A stretch of 46,126 nucleotides of DNA from Limisphaerales bacterium (GTDB lineage: Bacteria > Verrucomicrobiota > Verrucomicrobiia > Limisphaerales > UBA11358): positions 1 to 46,126 of the forward strand of contig DAIDJC010000001.1 of the NCBI GenBank assembly GCA_027451565.1. The letters are read 5' to 3'. Shown here one piece after another: positions 40,318 to 46,126 of the stretch (position 1 is the first letter of the stretch; the number at the start of each line of letters is the position of its first letter). Under the pieces are notes generated by a model. The model was not told the DNA's origin, did not search any database, and was given only the letters and a program-made list of their open reading frames with translations. The position numbers and the translations under genes were made by a program.

Positions 40318-42585
40318 TCACTCTCCCAACAGGGGATAGGCGCTGACCGAATCGGCCCCCACGGCGCTGGAAGGGCTGGCTTTGAGTGAAAGCTGGTAGG
40401 ACAATCCGTAGTCCACAGGAGTGCCCAGGTTATTTTCAACGTACACCGTGAGGGATGCGGTCCAACTGCGCATGTCCCTGTAAAGGGAGTAAAACTGGGA
40501 CTGCAAGCGACCGGAGGTGGCATCGAAATTATGCTGGATGCGAACTCCCCAGTTGTCATTGACGCGATAGAACAGTGTGCTGGAAAAGTAGTCGCTCTGC
40601 TGCCAGACCCCATTCCCCCAGGCCCCGGCACGCAGGTACCAGTGGGCGAGGCCCCAGCTCCAGCGGTTATTGGGCGTGAAGGTGAGCTGATGAAAGGCCA
40701 AGTTTAAATTACCCCCCAAGACGTCGTAACGCACCTGGGATTCGAACGTGAGCCAGGTGCGAGGGCGGAAGGAAAATTCCGAGTAGAGATCATTGAGCGC
40801 GCTCTGCCCGGGACCGGGTTGCAGCCGCCAATCCATGAGCAAGTTCCAGTTCACCAAATCCTGCAACTGACCCGCACGCTGGGTTTGGAGGATGTTCCGC
40901 AAGCCAAACCGGATCACGTTCATGGAATCAATTGAGTCAATACTGTTATAGTCGGGGAAATTCACCGGCAGGAGCATCAAGCTGGGCAATTCACTGTCAA
41001 ACTGGGGCAATTCCATTGGCGGCACACTAGGATTGGGCACGAACACATAATTGGCGGAAGGCTCCATGATATGACGCAGTCCATCCACCTGCAGCAAGCC
41101 ATTCGTGGCACCGGCCCAAAGTTGTGAGGCTTTAAAAGAAACGCCCACGCCTGTGTCCAGCACCTCCCGGTTTATATCGTGCTGGGGAGCCGCCAAGCCG
41201 TCCGCACCCGCCGAATAATAAGTCAGCCGTCCTCCCACGTTGGGCGTCACATTCAGCCAGTTGAAAAATGTCCAAGGCAGGACCAGTTGATGAAAAGTGT
41301 CAAATCGCGCGCTGGAATTGGTGTAAAAACCGATTGCCGGGTCAAACACGTTATTGGTGGTGTTGGCGGTGTAGGACCTGAAAATCCCGACCGAGCTTTG
41401 GCTGTCATAGTAAACCGGCGTATCCAGGACCTGCTGCCTGAACCCGGTCAACTGCACGTCCGGGAGTCTTTCAATCTGGGAAAAAAAACTGTTAACCCGC
41501 GGGGTGGTCAGGGCATCCACGCTCCAGTTATCCCAATAACGATTGGCCTCCACAAAAGTATCAGGCTGGGGATTGGCCGTGTAATCGCCCGGGTAAAAAT
41601 CATGAATGATAAGCGGGTCAGACTGGTAATTTACAAGGGCTTTGAGGTTGAGGTTGGTATAGGGCGTGGCCTGCCAACCCAGGTAAAACATCTGCCGGTT
41701 GTTGGGAATATTGCCAAATGGCGGCAGGCCGTTGGTGTCTATGTCCGGCTTGGTATCATGCAGATAATAATACCGCACGCTGGCCTCACCCCATTGGCCA
41801 AGGTGGAGATTGACATCCGGGCCGAAACCGGGCCCCCGGAACGAACGGTAGTCCGCATGAATTTTTCCATCTGCATAATCACCCAAAAACCACCGGTAGG
41901 TGGCCAGCATTTCCGCCCCGAAAAAGCTCCGGTACCCGGGCTGGATGGTCAGATGGTCCATCGGCGTGTTCAATGCCCGTTGATAGTAGGGGAAATAAAA
42001 CACAGGCACTTTGCCCAGGTAAAAAGTCGCATCCCACATTTGAACGGATTTGCCCGGTATAACCACGATCCTGCTTGCTTGAACCCTGTAGAACGGGCTG
42101 GCCACGTCATCGGTGGTCAAAAAGGCATTGGTGGCAGTAAGCCTTCCGTCACCCTGCCCGTTTTGAATCTGCCCCGCCAAGTGTCCGCCCCCGGCAAAGA
42201 CAGGGGGAAACCCCGTGCGGAACTGCTCGCTCATCATCCGGTGCGTCTTGAAATTATATTGGATATGATCCCCCACCCATAATTGGCCCTCGGACTCGAT
42301 CCGCACATGGCCATCTGCGATCACCTCACCGGTGGCTTCATTGAGCGAGGCGTTGTCAGCCGTGAGCACCACGTTGCCTTTGGGATCGGGATGGCGCAAA
42401 TAGACCCCGTTGGTCCACGTCATGGTTCCGGTGGTGGCATCGTAAAACATCTGACCCTGGGGCAGCCCGGGAATGACCTTGCTGAGAGCTTCGATAATTT
42501 CGCTGGAATCATCCTCTGCAAAAACTGGACAGGCCAACAACGCTGCCAAAAGCAGCAGCGCTGTCATTGCGGGAATTTTTGTCAT
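40318..42585 (-). CDS. lptD: LPS-assembly outer-membrane protein LptD
   Basis: 755-residue outer-membrane beta-barrel that places lipopolysaccharide in the outer leaflet. A signal peptide ends near PVFAEDD. The N-terminal OstA-type jellyroll (NVVLTADNASLNEATGEVIA, GHVRIESEG) spans about residues 30-200. The LptD barrel begins near YLGKVPVFYFPYYQ and continues to the end in alternating aromatic strands. I see no cysteine in the mature protein, so the disulfide pairs of E. coli LptD are absent. ATG 42585 fits the leader; the upstream in-frame ATG at 42645 does not. LptE and other Lpt genes are not in the window. Confidence 0.88.
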   Translation of the reverse strand: MTKIPAMTALLLLAALLACPVFAEDDSSEIIEALSKVIPGLPQGQMFYDATTGTMTWTNGVYLRHPDPKGNVVLTADNASLNEATGEVIADGHVRIESEGQLWVGDHIQYNFKTHRMMSEQFRTGFPPVFAGGGHLAGQIQNGQGDGRLTATNAFLTTDDVASPFYRVQASRIVVIPGKSVQMWDATFYLGKVPVFYFPYYQRALNTPMDHLTIQPGYRSFFGAEMLATYRWFLGDYADGKIHADYRSFRGPGFGPDVNLHLGQWGEASVRYYYLHDTKPDIDTNGLPPFGNIPNNRQMFYLGWQATPYTNLNLKALVNYQSDPLIIHDFYPGDYTANPQPDTFVEANRYWDNWSVDALTTPRVNSFFSQIERLPDVQLTGFRQQVLDTPVYYDSQSSVGIFRSYTANTTNNVFDPAIGFYTNSSARFDTFHQLVLPWTFFNWLNVTPNVGGRLTYYSAGADGLAAPQHDINREVLDTGVGVSFKASQLWAGATNGLLQVDGLRHIMEPSANYVFVPNPSVPPMELPQFDSELPSLMLLPVNFPDYNSIDSIDSMNVIRFGLRNILQTQRAGQLQDLVNWNLLMDWRLQPGPGQSALNDLYSEFSFRPRTWLTFESQVRYDVLGGNLNLAFHQLTFTPNNRWSWGLAHWYLRAGAWGNGVWQQSDYFSSTLFYRVNDNWGVRIQHNFDATSGRLQSQFYSLYRDMRSWTASLTVYVENNLGTPVDYGLSYQLSLKASPSSAVGADSVSAYPLLGE

Positions 42586-42692
42586 CGGGCGTCGGCAATA
42601 AATCAAAAGAACACCGGCCTGCCAAGCAGCATTTGCGCGGTTCACCCGGGGCCACGCGTGCTGGGGCGCTCATCCCGCGACATCGGCACGAC

Positions 42693-43049
42693 TTAGAAGG
42701 CAGGCCAAAAGGCAAACGCCACGGCTGCCACCATGCATAAAAAAGCGGCCAGATGGTTCCAAGCCGGCACCGTCTTGAAATAAAAGAAGGCAAAAACCAC
42801 AAAAACAGCGAGAGTGATCACTTCCTGCATGATTTTCAACTGGTATGGCGAATATTTCGAACTGCCCCAGCGGTTGGCAGGCACTTGAAAACAGTACTCC
42901 AGCAAAGCGATGCCCCAACTGGCCAGAATCACCGGCACCAACGGCTTGTCCTTGAACTTGAGATGACCGTACCAGGCAAAGGTCATGAAAATGTTTGAAC
43001 AGGTCAACAAAACAACTGGCAACCACCGGGATTGGTAAATTGAATCCAT
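42693..43049 (-). CDS. DUF486 (DMT-type) membrane protein
   Basis: 118-residue inner-membrane protein with four hydrophobic helices. The pattern VVLLTCSNIFMTFAWYGHLKF, then SWGIALLEYCFQVPANRWG and YSPYQLKIMQEVITLAVF is highly characteristic of DUF486, a branch of the drug/metabolite superfamily with unknown substrate. The start is ATG 43049. It lies 107 bases before lptD and 101 bases after the TrmN6-like gene. Confidence 0.9.
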   Translation of the reverse strand: MDSIYQSRWLPVVLLTCSNIFMTFAWYGHLKFKDKPLVPVILASWGIALLEYCFQVPANRWGSSKYSPYQLKIMQEVITLAVFVVFAFFYFKTVPAWNHLAAFLCMVAAVAFAFWPAF

Positions 43050-43150
43050 AAAATTAAAAAGCGCCAAACCTAAGATTTCAGCGCCCCTGCAATCTTTCAA
43101 GAAAATTTGGCAGATTTAAACGCAATCCGTCCAAGGTTGGATGCCGGGGT

Positions 43151-43993
43151 TCAGGGAGGAAACCCGAATGAGATTTTTACTGCTGAATACTCCGGGTGCA
43201 CGGATCCATCGCCACGCCGGATCACGAGTGGAGGCTCTTCCCAGGTCAGTTCCCTAAACCAACTTGGAAGGTCTTTTTGGCTCATGAAGCCCAACAAATC
43301 CAGGAGGGGTTCGCTCCCCTCGCGAAAAACCACGGGCCGGCGCCGGACCAGCGACAATCCAGCCTGGCTGGCAGCCGCCCGGACACGCGCAAAGGAGGCT
43401 GCAAGATGAGGAAAAACGCATGCAAAAAATCCGCCAGGAGCCATGTGACGGGCTGCAACGGAGGCATAATCCGCTATTGAACCGCGCATTTCAAACCGAC
43501 AGGCAATTTTTTGCGGGTCCTCGGACATGACCCCCTCCCCCGGTGGAAAATAGGGCGGGCTTCCCGTGATGAGATCAAAAAGTTCATGCTCCCCCAGAAT
43601 GGCAGCCTCACGAAAATCACCCTGTCGGATGTCGAACCGTTTTTCCAACCCGTTATAAGCTGCTGATTTGCGAGCCAAAGAAACGCTTTCATCCTGGGCC
43701 TCCACTGTCACCCAAGTTGAACCGGGCAGCCTCCATGCTGCAATCATGGCGACTGATCCGATCCCGCTTCCTAAATCCAAGGCGCGGCTGGCGGAGGGAC
43801 ACCAGGTTGTTCCATACCATGCGGTCAACACGTCGTCGGTTGAAAACCGGTGGCCGTTGGATCGTTGGAAAAGCCTGTAATGGCCGCTAATGGCATCCAA
43901 GGTCTCTCCTTGTGCGGGGCCGGTGTGGGACAAAGAGCCTGGCGGAACAGGTCCAGGCTTGGTCCAACCTTTGAATTGCTCTTCCACCCTCAT
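43151..43993 (-). CDS. TrmN6/YfiC-like tRNA adenine methyltransferase
   Basis: 280-residue SAM-dependent methyltransferase. An N-terminal segment (HYRLFQRSNGHRFSTDDVL) typical of tRNA1(Val) A37 N6-methyltransferases precedes SAM motif I DLGSGIGSVA (about 73-82), the acidic VTVEAQDE, and the catalytic N/SPPY-type motif GSPPYF (144-149), which has serine where asparagine is usual. A C-terminal half with FVFPHLAASFARV-type strands is less conserved. The serine variant leaves the target base unsure. It overlaps the CDF gene upstream by four bases. Confidence 0.82.
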   Translation of the reverse strand: MRVEEQFKGWTKPGPVPPGSLSHTGPAQGETLDAISGHYRLFQRSNGHRFSTDDVLTAWYGTTWCPSASRALDLGSGIGSVAMIAAWRLPGSTWVTVEAQDESVSLARKSAAYNGLEKRFDIRQGDFREAAILGEHELFDLITGSPPYFPPGEGVMSEDPQKIACRFEMRGSIADYASVAARHMAPGGFFACVFPHLAASFARVRAAASQAGLSLVRRRPVVFREGSEPLLDLLGFMSQKDLPSWFRELTWEEPPLVIRRGDGSVHPEYSAVKISFGFPP

Positions 43994-44913
43994 GGATTGG
44001 GCAAATCCATCCCTTGGCGAAGGGGCTCGACATGAACCAACACATCATATACCCGCGGCAAGGCCGCTTGGACCTCTTTTTTGACCTTATGGGCGATTTC
44101 ATGTGACTGGAGCACGGTCATTTGGGGATCCACTTCAACGTGCATTTCCGTATAGAAATGGTAGCCCATTTTGCGGACGAAACACTTTTCAACCCGCCCA
44201 ACCCCTGCCACCCCTTGGGCAATGCGCCGGACATCGCTCAAAATATTGGGGTCTGGCGCCTTATCCATTAATTCACCCAAGGCCGGGCGCAGCAGGAGGG
44301 CACCGTTGAACCCAATGACCAAAGCTGCAAAAATAGCGGCCACATCATCTGCCGCCACCATTTTTGGTCCCCCAATCAAGGCCACCGTAATGCCGATGGC
44401 AGCGGCCACGGATGTGATGGCGTCGCTGCGATGATGCCAGGCATCTGTGGTAACGGCTGAATTATCCAGCGCGGCACCCTCACTCAAAACGAAGCGAAAA
44501 AGAATCTCTTTCACCACCACCACCAACCCCAGAACGAAAAGGGTGCAAACATTTGGAGCCGGCCTGTGTATCACGGCATTGGCGCTAAACAGGGCGCTGA
44601 TGTCGTTGACAGCCTTGAGGGCAATCCATAAGGCGCCCAGGAGAAGCATTCCGGCCCCGAAAGCCGCCGCAATGGGTTCCGCCTTGCCATGGCCATACGG
44701 ATGATCCACATCGGCGGGGGTTTCTGCCACCACAATACCACGCCAAACGATCAATGAATTCAAAATATCCGCGAAGGACTCGGTGGCATCCGCAATCAAT
44801 GCGTGGGAATGGCCCAACACGCCCGCGACAAACTTGGCGGCTCCAAGAACGATGTTGACCGCGATTCCTAAAAAGGTCGCGCGCAGACTTCGTTCAAGGC
44901 GGGTTCCTGTCAC
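43990..44913 (-). CDS. Cation diffusion facilitator (CDF) transporter
   Basis: 307-residue inner-membrane metal/proton antiporter, probably for Zn2+ or a similar divalent metal. Six helices span about 12-210 and a cytoplasmic C-terminal domain follows. Metal-site segments are ALIADATESFAD in helix 2, where glutamate replaces a common histidine, HPYGHGKAEPI in the loop, and DAWHHRSDAITS in helix 5. The C-terminal domain has YHFYTEMHVEVDP. The atypical helix-2 residues make the metal uncertain. It is co-transcribed with the TrmN6-like gene (ATGA overlap). Confidence 0.9.
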   Translation of the reverse strand: MTGTRLERSLRATFLGIAVNIVLGAAKFVAGVLGHSHALIADATESFADILNSLIVWRGIVVAETPADVDHPYGHGKAEPIAAAFGAGMLLLGALWIALKAVNDISALFSANAVIHRPAPNVCTLFVLGLVVVVKEILFRFVLSEGAALDNSAVTTDAWHHRSDAITSVAAAIGITVALIGGPKMVAADDVAAIFAALVIGFNGALLLRPALGELMDKAPDPNILSDVRRIAQGVAGVGRVEKCFVRKMGYHFYTEMHVEVDPQMTVLQSHEIAHKVKKEVQAALPRVYDVLVHVEPLRQGMDLPNP

Positions 44914-44987
44914 GTTTGGATTATGAAATCGCCCAGGTAAAAATCCAAGTCATTCGAGCCGGTTGCAGGATTTTGGCGGTTGAAGGA

Positions 44988-46126
44988 TCAGGACTGGCCG
45001 ATCCTGTGACAGAACATGGCATCCCGCAACTTGGGTTCAAACCATGTGCTTTTGGGAGGCATGATCCCTCCTCCATCGGCTATGGACATGAGATCTTCAA
45101 TGCTGGTTGGAAACATTGAGAAGGCACAAGCGTGGCCGTCTTGGTCCACCAACCGCTCCAATTCCCTTGAACCACGGATGCCTCCCACGAACTGGATGCG
45201 TTTGCTGGTGCGCGGATCGTCCACCCCAAAAACCGGCGCCAGAACATGTTTCTGAAGCAGGCTTACATCCAGACCCTCGACAGGATTGGAAACCCGGGTG
45301 AGTTCCGGTCGAAAAACCATTGAGCGCCATACTCCCTTAAAATAAAAACCCAACTCATGCTTGCGCGTTGGGACAGGATTCCCAGGCTCGGAACCCATCT
45401 CAAAAACCTTTTCCAGGCGCTCGAGAAGCTGGCCGGGTGACAATCCATTCAAATCCTTCAAGACACGGTTATACGGAAGAATCTGCATCTGGTTGTGGGG
45501 GAAAACCACCGCCAGGAACCGGCTGCAATGACCGGCTCCATGGCGGCTCTGGAAAACGCGGGCGGCGGCGGCGCTGCGGTGATGACCATCTGCAATATAC
45601 AAGGTGGAAATGCGGGAAAAAGTGGATTCCACCAGTTGAATATCCTCGGCGCTGGCCAGCCTCCATGAAGTGTGGCGAACACCATCCTGAGCGGTGAAAT
45701 CCACATCGGGCGCCTTGGAAATCATTCCACTTACCCAGCCATCAAAAGCTTCGCTGGCCCGGTAAGTCAGGAAGACAGGCCCGGTTTGGGCATTGAGCAC
45801 TTCGATGTGCCGGACACGGTCATCTTCCTTGTCTGGCCGGGTGAATTCATGCTTTTTGATGGTTCCCTGGAGGTATTCCTCACAACTGGCCGCCGCCACC
45901 AAGCCCACCTGCGTGTGCGCCCCCATGATTTGGCGGTACAAATAAAAAGCGGGCCTGGAATCCTGCACCAGCGATCCGCCAGCTATCATCCGTTCAAAAT
46001 TCTCCCGACCCCGCTCGTAAACTTCCCGCCCATAAAGGTCAATTCCGGGGGGCAAATCAATTTCCGGCTTGCTGACATGCAAGAAACTCAAGGGCCTGTT
46101 CCGCGCCATTTCCCGGGCCTCCTCGG
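44988..46126 (-). CDS. DUF1015-family protein (N-terminus cut by window edge)
   Basis: 379 codons of a cytoplasmic protein reading in from the right edge. Bases beyond the internal Met (46109) continue in frame as EEARE, matching the family's EEAREMAR N-terminal region, so the true start is outside. Motifs are NRPLSFLHVSKPEIDLP, HEFTRPDKEDDR, LYIADGHHRSAAA (about residue 172 on) and PYNRVLKDL. DUF1015 proteins are widespread and uncharacterised; the HH pair and acidic residues suggest an enzyme (inference). It ends 75 bases before the CDF gene. Confidence 0.9.
   Translation of the reverse strand, partial: EEAREMARNRPLSFLHVSKPEIDLPPGIDLYGREVYERGRENFERMIAGGSLVQDSRPAFYLYRQIMGAHTQVGLVAAASCEEYLQGTIKKHEFTRPDKEDDRVRHIEVLNAQTGPVFLTYRASEAFDGWVSGMISKAPDVDFTAQDGVRHTSWRLASAEDIQLVESTFSRISTLYIADGHHRSAAAARVFQSRHGAGHCSRFLAVVFPHNQMQILPYNRVLKDLNGLSPGQLLERLEKVFEMGSEPGNPVPTRKHELGFYFKGVWRSMVFRPELTRVSNPVEGLDVSLLQKHVLAPVFGVDDPRTSKRIQFVGGIRGSRELERLVDQDGHACAFSMFPTSIEDLMSIADGGGIMPPKSTWFEPKLRDAMFCHRIGQS

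Noticed and set aside
41179..42282. 367-codon plus-strand reading frame
   Set aside because: Antisense shadow of lptD, caused by few minus-strand codons that read as stops in this frame; the product resembles nothing.
1..46126. CRISPR array, insertion sequence, prophage or integrase
   Set aside because: No regularly spaced repeats, transposase, integrase or phage structural gene could be found on either strand.

Overview
The window looks like chromosomal DNA of a Gram-negative bacterium, most likely from the Verrucomicrobiota (phylum call is inference; I could run no search). The outer membrane is implied by an LptD, a heptose-7-phosphate kinase, and an RND-type outer-membrane channel lipoprotein. 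Points that suit Verrucomicrobiota are a PEP-CTERM-tailed secreted protein, a caa3-like oxidase cluster with small accessory membrane proteins and a plastocyanin-like protein, stand-alone ThiG and HldA, and many starts without a clear Shine-Dalgarno. There is one tRNA, no rRNA, no CRISPR array, and no recognisable insertion sequence or prophage.

Layout. 1-1952 (minus): a methyltransferase gene followed after one base by a ClC chloride channel gene that runs off the left edge. 2184-2319 (plus): tRNA-Tyr with its own promoter. 2612-7946 (plus): phoB-phoR behind an 11-bp tandem repeat resembling a Pho box, then thiG, hldA, panB, a small SLBB-like lipoprotein and a possible small ORF. 7955-12672 (minus): a four-gene efflux operon (FUSC/AaeB-like pump, DUF1656, HlyD-type adaptor, NodT-type outer membrane channel) with a divergent LysR gene, an aaeXAB/aaeR-like arrangement. 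13901-14653: a family 2 glycosyltransferase. 15075-15397 (minus): rpsT with a good promoter. 15675-18803: a large hybrid sensor kinase with receiver domains at both ends. 18956-21551 (plus): rpe, a PEP-CTERM protein, a TPR protein. 21984-25618: a small DMT/SMR-like transporter facing a minus-strand run of nucleosidase, PolB-type exonuclease and RimO. 25944-29141 (plus): a secreted protein, an EamA half-transporter, a DUF192 lipoprotein, and a strongly diverged dihydropteroate-synthase-like protein.

29217-37365 (minus) is the main functional block: an eleven-gene aerobic respiration operon. In transcription order it holds a plastocyanin-like protein, ctaA, ctaB, cytochrome oxidase subunits I, III and IV, two small membrane proteins, subunit II, SCO, and a DUF420 protein. 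These cover heme O/A synthesis, the catalytic core and CuA assembly. A perfect TGTGA-N6-TCACA site lies just upstream. 37581-39378 (minus) carries ribBA and ribH for riboflavin. The right end holds an orphan soluble histidine kinase (plus), then on the minus strand lptD, a DUF486 protein, a TrmN6-like methyltransferase, a CDF metal transporter and a DUF1015 gene cut by the right edge.

No single wholly new system stands out. The best leads are a hairpin-forming element present twice, the CRP-like operator of the oxidase operon, the loss of the K-channel lysine in oxidase subunit I, the diverged DHPS homologue, and several structured intergenic stretches.
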